Below are positions 11,657 through 19,601 of a stretch of 20,516 bases of DNA, in pieces; position 1 is the stretch's first letter; each line of letters starts with the position of its first letter. The translations under genes and the position numbers were made by a program. Location: positions 1 to 20,516 of the IMG/VR virus record IMGVR_UViG_3300017917_000579; one strand, written 5' to 3'. The notes beneath the pieces were generated by a model. It was not told the origin of the DNA and did not search any database. It saw only the letters and a list, made by a program, of their open reading frames with translations. The DNA comes from a virus.

Positions 11657-14600
11657 ATGATTTTATCTAACGTAAACATAGGTTCAGGTCCATCAGCAGG
11701 TGATGGAGATAGATTACGCACCGCATTTAATACAATTAATCAAAACTTTGCTCGAGTACAAAGCAACGTAAATGCGTTAACCAACAGTGTTAGTTCGGTC
11801 GCTGGTAGAACTGGCAACATAATTTTAACTACACAAGACATTATAGGCATTAACAACTATGCTACAGTAAGTTATGTAAATAGTCAGCTAGGTAATGGCG
11901 GTGCTAATTTAAGTAGTATAGAATCTAACATAGCATCATTACAGGCAGATGTTAATACCCTTTATGGTAATGCAGGTGTCCAAAGTGCTACCCTAGCTAC
12001 ACTAACAGCCAATGCCGCACTACAAGCTGGCAGTCTAGCAACATTAACCAGTAACGCTGCTGTGCAAGCAGGAGAACTGTCATCACTGTTAGCTAATGCC
12101 GCAGTGCAAGCTGGGCAAATTAGCTCGTTAGCTGCAAATCTAGCACCTTACGGTGACAGTAACGTTGGTAGTTATCTAACCACTTATGGCGGTAACATTA
12201 GTGTAAGTAATATTATATTTGATGACCTGTCAGTACAAACCACAGCCTATACAGGTACACAATGGCGCAGTAATTTAGAATCAAATGTTCGTGTGAAACC
12301 TAGCTGGTTAAGTTATGTAGCCGGAGGTAAAAATCAAGAAGGCGTTCAGTACGGTTTTGACAGCAGTGGTATGTTCTTTAGAGGTAACTCTAACGGTGAT
12401 TTCGCATATCCTATTCAAACAAGTCTACACTTCCACGAACAGGATGTGTTAGAAGTTTCCGCAACAATTTATTTTGGTACCACCAACGATGATCATGGTT
12501 TAAGTATTTTTTCAGCAGACACTCGTCCAATTTGGCAAAGTGGTACAAATGCTACACGTATAGCGTTTCAATTTGATGCTGGGATTCCGGTACTGTACGG
12601 ACAGACTACAGCCAATACAGCACCAGGTAGTCCTGTATTAAGCGCAGGTAATTATTATACAATTAAATTTAAATACGATCCTGGTAACACTGTGATTGTA
12701 GAAACATTCAGCGGTAATACTGCTACAGGTAGTCCAATCGACACAAGAAGCTTGAGTGAAGTACTACCGGCAGGTGACTACAAATTAGGGTTTGATGCTG
12801 ATAACGATTCTTTAGGAGTTAAAAGCTACTGGACTAATTTAATAGTTAGAACGCTAACTAATACAGTAGTTAATGACCTAGAAGTACAAGGGCAGATTAT
12901 TGGCAATCTTATACCGCAGAGTAATGTCACACAAAGTTTAGGTAACGTTACGCATCAATGGCGAGATCTGTGGGTCAGCAACGCTACAATTTATCTTAAC
13001 AGTGTTCCACTATCTTTAGATGCTGATAACACCCTATTAGTAAACAATGTTCCGGTAGTAACATATGATAACGGCACACTTAGTGTTGGTGGTAATGCTG
13101 TTTCCGGTGGCGAACCTACTATATCTAACACAGTTAAAGGATTTATTAATCTCGTAGGCGATCGTCCTAACAACGAAGATAACGTATGGTTTGAAAGCGT
13201 AGTGGTCCATGGACAATATGCTTATGCACTAGGTGGTGATGACGGATATATTGATAACAGTAATAATCGCAGCAAGGTCTACAAGTTTGATCTTGAAACA
13301 GGTGCTCAGGTATGGGTTAAACAGATCACCGCAGGCCGTGGAGCAACGTTTGATCTAACAATATCGGCAGGTAACAGTATAGTTACTGTAGATGCAGTGT
13401 CAGCAGGCGGCGTGGGATATAAAGTAGGCGAAGAAATTTTAATACCAGGATGGCAATTTGGAGGCAGTGACCCCGATAACGACGTTATCTTGATAGTGGA
13501 CACTATCGGTGGTAATAACAGCGTTCTCACTGCCAATGTAAAACCAGGATACGACACACAAGGTCTATCAGGAACCTTTACTGGTATTAGTTCACCATAC
13601 GATGATGCTCGCGGTGACACTGTCGCTATATCCTATGACGAATTTAATAACAAACTTATAGTAGTCACAGAATACAACAGCGGACGAGGCGATGTAAACG
13701 ATGGTTCCTGGAATTGGGTAAATGTCTATACTATGAATCCTACTACAGGAGCCATAGAAGAAACTGTGACCATGACTGAAGAAGGCGACATATATCCTAA
13801 CAGCATTGCCACATACAATGCTGATGGTAAGATTGCTATAGTTGGCGAGAAATACAACGAATATCGTGAGTTTGGCAATCTAACTATGTTGAATAAAGCC
13901 AACGGATATTTTGACATACTGAAATCTAACTTAGATCCAGAACACTATCCAGGCGCACCTTACAACAACTATAGTGATTTCTGGATCACTGGTACTGGTA
14001 TCGCAAATCAAGAGAACGTAGATCAAGTCAATGAATACGTAAACGTTACTACAACCGTTCGTCAAGGAAGCGGTGCAGTATTTGATTTGGTCAACAACGG
14101 AAACGGAACCTACGGATTCTCAACAATCGCAACTGCTGGCACAAACTATAGAGTAGGACATAAGATCAAGATACTTGGAACAAGTCTTGGTGGTGCTACG
14201 CCTGACAATGATGCTATTATTACAGTCGATGAGATTGACGGCTCGGGTGGAATTGTTTCAGCAACGTTAACTGGCACAGCACCTGGTGTAGTTGGAGCTA
14301 CCTTCAACGGTGTCACTGGATCTAACTATAATACAGGTTCAGGATACACAGCCTACATTTACATAAATCCAACCACTGGAGCATTTAGTTACGGTGGCAG
14401 CAACAATGGCGGTACAAACTATGTAGCAGGTGATGTTATCACGGTCGCAGGTACAACGTTTGCTGGCGGTACTTCACCTGCTAATGATGCTACTTTAGTT
14501 GTTAATGCTGTTGATGGTAGTGGCACCGTACAAAGCATAGTTGGCGGTACAGTTAGCGGAACAGGACCAACTACTGCGCTACGTATTAGAGTAGACAATG

Positions 14601-16027
14601 TAGACTTTACTGTTGAAGGTACCTGGGCTATGCGTCAGAACCTAGGCGGTGAAGCATTTGTCTGGACACCGAGTTGGAGTAACGCTATCGGCGGACCTAG
14701 CGGTGATAGATTCTACGATGTAACATGGAATGAAGACGGCACAGCCTTGTATGCTGTAGGACGCGGTGTTTATGAAGTTCCTTATCAACAGGCATTGGTA
14801 GTCAAGTTTGACGCTGTAGATGGTTCTATTATATGGAGCAAGGATATTAAATTTGACGAAGCAGACGGTCTTCAGTACGATCCATATAGACAAGCCCGTG
14901 CAGTGTGTATGGTACCTGATAGCAGTGACATTATGGTAGGCGGTGAATGGTACAATCCTATTGCCAACAGAAGTGAACTGATCCTCACAAGAATGACATC
15001 TGCAGGTGCAGCGGTATGGCAAAAGACCTATGGATTAGAGTCTCAGGGTGGTGAGCAGTATATGGATCCTGAAATTAGTCTAAAGGCTAGTGGCAATCGT
15101 GTGGTTATGAGTTTTGAGCAGAGTACCTATGGTAACGGTCGAGGTTTGGCCTATATGGTTATTAATCCAGCTAATGGCACAGTGGACCGCCATAGAGTGT
15201 TTAGTGCTGATGGCAACTCAAACTACAATTATTATAACACACCTACGGCTAACTTTGCTGACGTTTACTCAGATGCTACAGGAGATTATGTTGTCATGGC
15301 AGGCTATACTTACGTGCCTACAGACAACTACTACAATGCTCTATTAATGAAACTGCCTTTAGATGGCCTGGTTGATATTGCTGTAGATGAAAGACGTAGC
15401 ATTGGCGAGCATATTATGAATCGTCATACAGTTAATATAACCACAATGACTCCAGGATTTGATTCATTCACAGCAGACGAACATCTAGATACAATTACTA
15501 ATATTCTTGATGCTCGTAACTATGTGACTAGAGCACCAGATGGTAACCTTAACGTATGGTCATACACTATCACTGATGATAGCGCAGGATATTTAGAGTT
15601 TGGTGACGGAAGCAAGCAAAGTTTTGCCACAGACAAGATTCCGCAAATTCCTGCTGCCAACGACTACTACTTAACAGAACAAGACAGCGGTAAGCATATC
15701 TTCTTTGAACATGAGAATGGTTGGGTTTATATTCCGCATTGGGAAGATAAATCTCTTCCTGTAGGGTTCACATTTACTGTAGTCAATACCACAGGTAGTG
15801 ATTGTTATGTGGAAACCATGACTGGCGATACTAATAGAGCTAGACTAAAACTAGCAGGTCGCAACATTGATACCTACACCATAGGTATTCCAGATAGCGG
15901 TTCTGGAAGTATGGTAACATTCTTGAAAATCAAACAAGGATATTACATGCCTAACAGTGCAGGTGACATAGACTATCCAGATGTATGGATCGTTAGTGGT
16001 CCTGGCGACATCTACGACAACGACTAA
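11657..16027 (+). CDS. Very large tail-fibre protein with propeller-like and inserted modules
   Basis: 1456 residues. The N-terminus (GDGDRLRTAFNTINQNFARV, 16-35) is the typical start of phage fibre proteins. Next come four 14-residue coiled-coil repeats (105-160), a lectin-like jelly-roll region (about 210-400), and an LGNVTHQWRDLWVSNATIYL segment (428-447) common in fibre shafts. From about 495 to 1240 there are PQQ/beta-propeller-like strands such as KVYKFDLETGAQVWVKQI (540-557) and VVKFDAVDGSIIWSKDI (1048-1064). Three related ~75-residue modules interrupt this region (560-645, 803-885, 896-970). The C-terminus (1260-1456) is a separate beta-rich tip. It should build a receptor-binding fibre or side tail fibre on the virion. 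It is the only gene of its transcription block besides the next fibre, 9 bases downstream. Confidence 0.85.
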   Translation: MILSNVNIGSGPSAGDGDRLRTAFNTINQNFARVQSNVNALTNSVSSVAGRTGNIILTTQDIIGINNYATVSYVNSQLGNGGANLSSIESNIASLQADVNTLYGNAGVQSATLATLTANAALQAGSLATLTSNAAVQAGELSSLLANAAVQAGQISSLAANLAPYGDSNVGSYLTTYGGNISVSNIIFDDLSVQTTAYTGTQWRSNLESNVRVKPSWLSYVAGGKNQEGVQYGFDSSGMFFRGNSNGDFAYPIQTSLHFHEQDVLEVSATIYFGTTNDDHGLSIFSADTRPIWQSGTNATRIAFQFDAGIPVLYGQTTANTAPGSPVLSAGNYYTIKFKYDPGNTVIVETFSGNTATGSPIDTRSLSEVLPAGDYKLGFDADNDSLGVKSYWTNLIVRTLTNTVVNDLEVQGQIIGNLIPQSNVTQSLGNVTHQWRDLWVSNATIYLNSVPLSLDADNTLLVNNVPVVTYDNGTLSVGGNAVSGGEPTISNTVKGFINLVGDRPNNEDNVWFESVVVHGQYAYALGGDDGYIDNSNNRSKVYKFDLETGAQVWVKQITAGRGATFDLTISAGNSIVTVDAVSAGGVGYKVGEEILIPGWQFGGSDPDNDVILIVDTIGGNNSVLTANVKPGYDTQGLSGTFTGISSPYDDARGDTVAISYDEFNNKLIVVTEYNSGRGDVNDGSWNWVNVYTMNPTTGAIEETVTMTEEGDIYPNSIATYNADGKIAIVGEKYNEYREFGNLTMLNKANGYFDILKSNLDPEHYPGAPYNNYSDFWITGTGIANQENVDQVNEYVNVTTTVRQGSGAVFDLVNNGNGTYGFSTIATAGTNYRVGHKIKILGTSLGGATPDNDAIITVDEIDGSGGIVSATLTGTAPGVVGATFNGVTGSNYNTGSGYTAYIYINPTTGAFSYGGSNNGGTNYVAGDVITVAGTTFAGGTSPANDATLVVNAVDGSGTVQSIVGGTVSGTGPTTALRIRVDNVDFTVEGTWAMRQNLGGEAFVWTPSWSNAIGGPSGDRFYDVTWNEDGTALYAVGRGVYEVPYQQALVVKFDAVDGSIIWSKDIKFDEADGLQYDPYRQARAVCMVPDSSDIMVGGEWYNPIANRSELILTRMTSAGAAVWQKTYGLESQGGEQYMDPEISLKASGNRVVMSFEQSTYGNGRGLAYMVINPANGTVDRHRVFSADGNSNYNYYNTPTANFADVYSDATGDYVVMAGYTYVPTDNYYNALLMKLPLDGLVDIAVDERRSIGEHIMNRHTVNITTMTPGFDSFTADEHLDTITNILDARNYVTRAPDGNLNVWSYTITDDSAGYLEFGDGSKQSFATDKIPQIPAANDYYLTEQDSGKHIFFEHENGWVYIPHWEDKSLPVGFTFTVVNTTGSDCYVETMTGDTNRARLKLAGRNIDTYTIGIPDSGSGSMVTFLKIKQGYYMPNSAGDIDYPDVWIVSGPGDIYDND
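11969..12136 (+). repeat. Four 42-base coding repeats
   Basis: Four degenerate tandem units of 42 bases encode 14-residue repeats in the pattern NAxVQAGxLxSLxA (residues 105-160 of the large fibre). Two heptads per unit place hydrophobic residues regularly, so this is likely a trimeric coiled-coil shaft. Unit-length change by recombination would alter fibre length in whole 14-residue steps. Confidence 0.8.
13334..14566 (+). repeat. Three copies of a beta-rich module inside the fibre
   Basis: Copies at about 13334-13591, 14063-14311 and 14342-14566 encode related modules of 75-86 residues. Shared landmarks are a GAxFDL-type start, AGxxYxVGxxIxIxG, GGxxPxNDxxIxVD and xGSGxVxSA-like strands. 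Copies 2 and 3 are adjacent, while copy 1 is separated by about 160 residues of propeller-like sequence. They look like independently folding inserts added to the fibre. Confidence 0.75.
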
Positions 16028-16036
16028 GGAATCACA

Positions 16037-18517
16037 GTGAGTATCATACAAGCGATCATAGGCACTAATCTAACCATATCCGCAGGTGGAGGTGGCGGAG
16101 GTGGCGGAGGTGGTGGAGTTTCACCAGATGGCACACACTTCTGGGATGGTTCTCCTATAGTCTGGGGCTCCGCAGGCATAGATCCATACAAACCTACATA
16201 CAATGCCACCTACAGTTTTCCAGATGGTTTTACTAATGCTCAGATGTGGGATTTCAATGGCGTTAATCAGTTAATGACCACTGGTCCATTTAGTAATGTT
16301 AGTCAGGTTTATATGAACATTTGGTTCTATCCCACAGCCGCTGGTTGTATATTAATGACTATACAGGGACAGGCCACAGAAAATGTTAACTACCATCACG
16401 CAGCCTTGACTATAAATAGCAATCAAACTGTCACTGGAGGATTCTGGGCAGGTATGAACATTGGTTCAATGACCACTGTCAACACAGTGACCTTAAATGC
16501 TTGGAATCATATCTACTTTAGACACAACGGCACACAGGCTCTACTACAGTTGAATGGCGGTACAGCGGTCACAGCCACCCATTCCTGGGAGTTACAAGGC
16601 AATCCATTTGTGGCAGGATTTGGTACAACCAGTATAACCAACAGTGGAATCAGCGCCAGATATCAAGGCATGCTGGCAGAATTTAGATTGAACTTTGGTA
16701 ACACAGCCAGCAACTATGATTCCACAAGAAGTATCTACGAAGCACCACAACAGTTCATCTATGATGACTTTACCATTGAGTGGTGGCAGAAAGCAGAAGC
16801 CATTGGCGTAAACAGCCGCCCTTGGTGTATCGGCTTGCTAGGCGAGCCGTCTGGACAGGTAGTGAGCATTAGCTATGAAGGCAATGGTCGCGACTATTTC
16901 TGGATCAACAACGGTTTCCCGGCACAACAAGAATACAGACCCTTAAAGAATCACTATGGCATAGGTTGGGAACACATGGCTATAGTGCGTAAAGACAACA
17001 CAGTAAAACTTTATTCAAATGGTAGCGAGTACATGTTGTGGCCCTATGCTAATCAAGCCATAACAGCAACCAATGCCAATCTTGTAGTGGGTACAGGTGA
17101 ATTAGCGGCAGGCAACTTCCAAGGTTATATCAAAGACCTACACGTTATCAAAGGTACTGCCAAGTACACTACAAACTTCCTAGTGCCTACAACACCTATA
17201 CAGCCCCAGACTGGGTCAGTATTTCTGTTACCAGCCGCAGCATCAGGCACAGCATTTGATGACACGGTAGGTAACAAAGTTGGCACAGCCACCAATACAC
17301 CAACTTGGAGTTCTGACAATCCCTTCCAGTGGCCAACTCAGACATTTACAGCCTTTGCTTATGGCTCAAACAGAATAGCACTAAATTCTCCATATGTGAA
17401 CAATCCCGTTGTAGGTCTAAAAGTCAGCGACACTCAAGGCTGGAGTGACTATGTTACCAGCGTGGATCTAGCCTTTCATTTAGATTTTGACAATAGTGTA
17501 CCTGTAAGAGCACCGGGCGAAGTTTATACTATCGAAGAAGCAGCCATTTCAAAATTTACTAACTCGGGTAGTTTTAATGGAAGTATAGGTAATTTAGACT
17601 TTGGTGGTGCTAATTACTGGAAGGCTTTAGAGATAGTCAAACCTGGATGGACGGTGAGCACAGGAGGGCCAACCTTAGGTGTAGTAACTTCGGTGCAGAC
17701 TAATCTTGCTCCTAACTTTATACGAATAAATGTAAACTTTGATCCTGGTTCAGTATATGATACCTATACATTTACTCCTGCTTACGGCGGCAGTATACGC
17801 TTTGATGCAGGGGACCGTATCAACTATGGTGCTAGCGTAGACTGGGCCTTTGACGTTGACGGCATTGCCACTGACAGTCTAACATTGAATCTTGATGCTA
17901 ATAATATTAACAGTTACCCTGGCACAGGCACTAGTTGGAATGATCTAGGCCTAGGCAACTTCCCATACACATTGTATGGAGCACCTTATTGGGACAATGG
18001 TCCTCCAGGTTCGTTCAACTTCAATGGAACGAATCAGTATGCCACAGGTCCCAATGTAAATCTTCTGCCTGGTTCTGGTTATACAAAAATGGTATGGTTT
18101 AGACTTAACACTCTAAACGCAGACAATAACCTAGTCAGCAGTGACGGTGGGGGGCACTACATGTTCTTCTCAGGCAGTAGCACACTCTATGCTGGACACG
18201 CTAACGTTCCTCCATACCAAGGAGCAGGAGCATTTGGTTCAACTTCTACATTTGGTATTAACACTTGGTATTGTGCTACAGTAACTTTCTCTGTGGCCAA
18301 TGGTCTTAAACTGTATGTAAACGGAGTTTTAGACAGACACGATCCTGCCTACCAAACACCTCACGGCGGAACAGGATCTACTAACATTGCCTGTTTTGGC
18401 GCAGGTGGTAATCTGTTAAATGGTAAGATCGGGCGAGTGCTATGTTACAGTAAAGAACTTACCTCAGGCGAAGTGTTACAGAACTTCAATGCTACGAGAA
18501 ATCGTTACGGAATTTAA
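16037..18517 (+). CDS. Tail-fibre adhesin with three LamG-type lectin domains
   Basis: 826 residues from a GTG at 16037 with TAAGGA 6 bases upstream. After a short N-terminus (MSIIQAIIGTNLTISA) comes a run of 11 glycines (17-27). Three concanavalin-A-like/LamG lectin regions follow at about 51-235, 236-385 and 610-826; the second has KLYSNGSEY and FQGYIKDLHVIKGTAKYT, and the third has LNLDANNINSYPGTGTSWND, KLYVNGVLDRH and a closing GEVLQNFNATRNRYGI, a very common end of phage LamG fibres. Residues 430-600 form another beta-rich spacer. LamG folds bind glycans, so this is likely a receptor-recognition protein on the virion working with the fibre encoded 9 bases upstream. It ends convergently on the QueC-like gene with a 4-base overlap. 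Confidence 0.85.
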   Translation: MSIIQAIIGTNLTISAGGGGGGGGGGGVSPDGTHFWDGSPIVWGSAGIDPYKPTYNATYSFPDGFTNAQMWDFNGVNQLMTTGPFSNVSQVYMNIWFYPTAAGCILMTIQGQATENVNYHHAALTINSNQTVTGGFWAGMNIGSMTTVNTVTLNAWNHIYFRHNGTQALLQLNGGTAVTATHSWELQGNPFVAGFGTTSITNSGISARYQGMLAEFRLNFGNTASNYDSTRSIYEAPQQFIYDDFTIEWWQKAEAIGVNSRPWCIGLLGEPSGQVVSISYEGNGRDYFWINNGFPAQQEYRPLKNHYGIGWEHMAIVRKDNTVKLYSNGSEYMLWPYANQAITATNANLVVGTGELAAGNFQGYIKDLHVIKGTAKYTTNFLVPTTPIQPQTGSVFLLPAAASGTAFDDTVGNKVGTATNTPTWSSDNPFQWPTQTFTAFAYGSNRIALNSPYVNNPVVGLKVSDTQGWSDYVTSVDLAFHLDFDNSVPVRAPGEVYTIEEAAISKFTNSGSFNGSIGNLDFGGANYWKALEIVKPGWTVSTGGPTLGVVTSVQTNLAPNFIRINVNFDPGSVYDTYTFTPAYGGSIRFDAGDRINYGASVDWAFDVDGIATDSLTLNLDANNINSYPGTGTSWNDLGLGNFPYTLYGAPYWDNGPPGSFNFNGTNQYATGPNVNLLPGSGYTKMVWFRLNTLNADNNLVSSDGGGHYMFFSGSSTLYAGHANVPPYQGAGAFGSTSTFGINTWYCATVTFSVANGLKLYVNGVLDRHDPAYQTPHGGTGSTNIACFGAGGNLLNGKIGRVLCYSKELTSGEVLQNFNATRNRYGI
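16085..16117 (+). repeat. Poly-glycine GGN tract
   Basis: Eleven consecutive GGN codons (GGT, GGA, GGC mixed) encode a flexible glycine linker near the N-terminus of the LamG adhesin. An internal GGTGGCGGA unit is repeated. Synonymous mixing of codons suggests selection for the glycine run itself, though length change by slippage is possible. Confidence 0.85.
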
Positions 18518-19104
18518 CGAATCTTTTGTTCTCGTAGTTTAACGCAGGTATCACACTGACCACAGGGTTTGATACTGTTTTCTAAGTAAACAGGACGACG
18601 ACAACTCCAAAACATGTTACGCACCGACTCTGGTAGCAGGTCATATATCTCACGTTTGGTCAAATTCAACACAGGATAAATCTTTTCTGCATCAGTAAAC
18701 GCTGACAATATCTTATTACCGCGAATTCTACGATCTTCTAAACTGTAGTTACCATCATTGGCCTGCATACCCATGGCAACTTTTTTAATATTTGGGTTAA
18801 CGCTACAAACATAACCAGCAAAGAAGTTCATAGTGTCTGTGTCGAATAAGAAATACTTGCCAAAAGGCGGCGCTCCTATTTCACTTTCACTGTAGGCAAA
18901 TTTGAAACCTAATGTGTGTAGTTGTTGTAGGGCGGAATTTACAGCCAATTGTTCTGCTCGCCAACGGTTCTCTACATTCTTGTTGTGAACATGATGTATG
19001 TGGACAGCATAGTCCTTGTAGGCTTCTTCAGTTAAGAGTTTGTATACCATACCCAGGCTGTCTAGGCCGCCTGAATACATGGCTAGGATTGTAGGTTGTT
19101 CCAT
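18514..19104 (-). CDS. QueC-like PP-loop ATPase (7-cyano-7-deazaguanine synthase family)
   Basis: 196 residues. The N-terminus carries the PP-loop SGGLDS (residues 11-16) that binds ATP, and the C-terminus has four cysteines, C168, C181, C184 and C187, in the order and spacing of the QueC zinc site (SCRRP ... CGQCDTC). NYSLEDRRIRGNKI (119-132) lies where QueC has its YPDCR-like loop. QueC makes preQ0 from carboxy-deazaguanine with ATP and ammonia, for queuosine tRNA or for deazapurine modification of phage DNA against restriction. Bacterial QueC is about 220-230 residues, so this is somewhat short. No queD, queE, folE or transglycosylase gene is visible here, so the exact product is open. Its start overlaps the upstream gene on the same strand by 22 bases. 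Confidence 0.75.
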   Translation of the reverse strand: MEQPTILAMYSGGLDSLGMVYKLLTEEAYKDYAVHIHHVHNKNVENRWRAEQLAVNSALQQLHTLGFKFAYSESEIGAPPFGKYFLFDTDTMNFFAGYVCSVNPNIKKVAMGMQANDGNYSLEDRRIRGNKILSAFTDAEKIYPVLNLTKREIYDLLPESVRNMFWSCRRPVYLENSIKPCGQCDTCVKLREQKIR

Positions 19105-19541
19105 ATATAAAATGTGTAAATCTCGTTAATAGGGTGTTCTGTTGGCCTTGGTGTTAGTTCGTCAGCACAGGGAAAATATACAGCATATTTTGTAGGCCAG
19201 TTAGGATTAAGAAAAGCACGAGCAACCAACCGATCGCAGTTAGGCAACACTGCTTTCAATAGATCCCTACAAAACTGTTCGCCAAATGCTAGTCCACCGT
19301 CAATAATAACTGTATCCCAATGACTGTCTATGCCAAACCAATCACGGTCTTTAATTTTAGCATTGGGATATTTTGGATTCAAATCCCAGGCTTCGGTACA
19401 CAAAGGCAACAGTAATTGAGTACTGCCTAACAGTAAAACTCTACCCCTACAATACTGCTCAAATACCAAATAATCGTCCAAATTAGGTGCCGCAGGCCAT
19501 GTTAAATTGCGCCAATAATCTGTGTCTGTGTGCATATCCAT
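19083..19541 (-). CDS. Small protein with methyltransferase-like outline
   Basis: 152 residues, beginning MDMHTDTDYWRNLTWPAAPN. The centre looks like a class I methyltransferase fold in outline: GRVLLLGSTQLLLP (33-46) at the position of the SAM-binding glycine motif, AWDLNPKYPN (51-60), and WDTVIIDGGLAF (75-86) like motif IV. The glycine motif is atypical (LGSTQ rather than GxGxG), so SAM binding is doubtful and it may be a degenerate or specialised relative. It is the first gene of a two-gene minus-strand unit with the QueC-like gene, with a 22-base overlap, which suggests a shared nucleotide or tRNA modification job. The start sits 3 bases after a TAAATACT box on the same strand. Confidence 0.55.
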   Translation of the reverse strand: MDMHTDTDYWRNLTWPAAPNLDDYLVFEQYCRGRVLLLGSTQLLLPLCTEAWDLNPKYPNAKIKDRDWFGIDSHWDTVIIDGGLAFGEQFCRDLLKAVLPNCDRLVARAFLNPNWPTKYAVYFPCADELTPRPTEHPINEIYTFYIWNNLQS

Positions 19542-19543
19542 TG

Positions 19544-19553
19544 AGTATTTAAC
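19544..19553 (-). promoter_or_regulatory. Late-promoter-like box on the minus strand
   Basis: Reading the complement, GTTAAATACT at 19553-19544 is followed by CA and the ATG at 19541. It shares TAAATACT with the boxes at 2823 and 11627. No Shine-Dalgarno motif precedes the ATG, so this start also looks leaderless or nearly so. Confidence 0.5.
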
Positions 19554-19566
19554 CTAGTCAAAAGTC

Positions 19567-19596
19567 TTGATTAATTTAATTAGATATGCTAAAATA
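19567..19596 (+). promoter_or_regulatory. Promoter of the primase gene, leaderless geometry
   Basis: TTGATT (19567-19572), 17 bases, TAAAAT (19590-19595), with the ATG at 19602, six bases after the -10 element. The sequence CTAAAATACT here is also close to the late box TAAATACT. Either reading puts the transcript start at the ATG. There is no Shine-Dalgarno motif. Confidence 0.6.
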
Positions 19597-19601
19597 CTAG
19601 T

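Noticed and set aside
11969-12136. Tandem repeats considered as a CRISPR array
   Set aside because: Units are contiguous 42-base coding repeats without spacers and are in frame within a fibre gene.
13306-13620. Antisense open frames within the fibre genes (also 12991-13173, 14642-15022, 16024-16209, 17125-17319)
   Set aside because: They are opposite strongly coding fibre frames, have low-complexity or Pro/Ser-rich translations and no ribosome binding sites.
13276-14870. Large fibre as a PQQ-dependent dehydrogenase
   Set aside because: Only propeller-like strands are present; the fibre-type N-terminus, coiled-coil repeats and context point to a structural protein.
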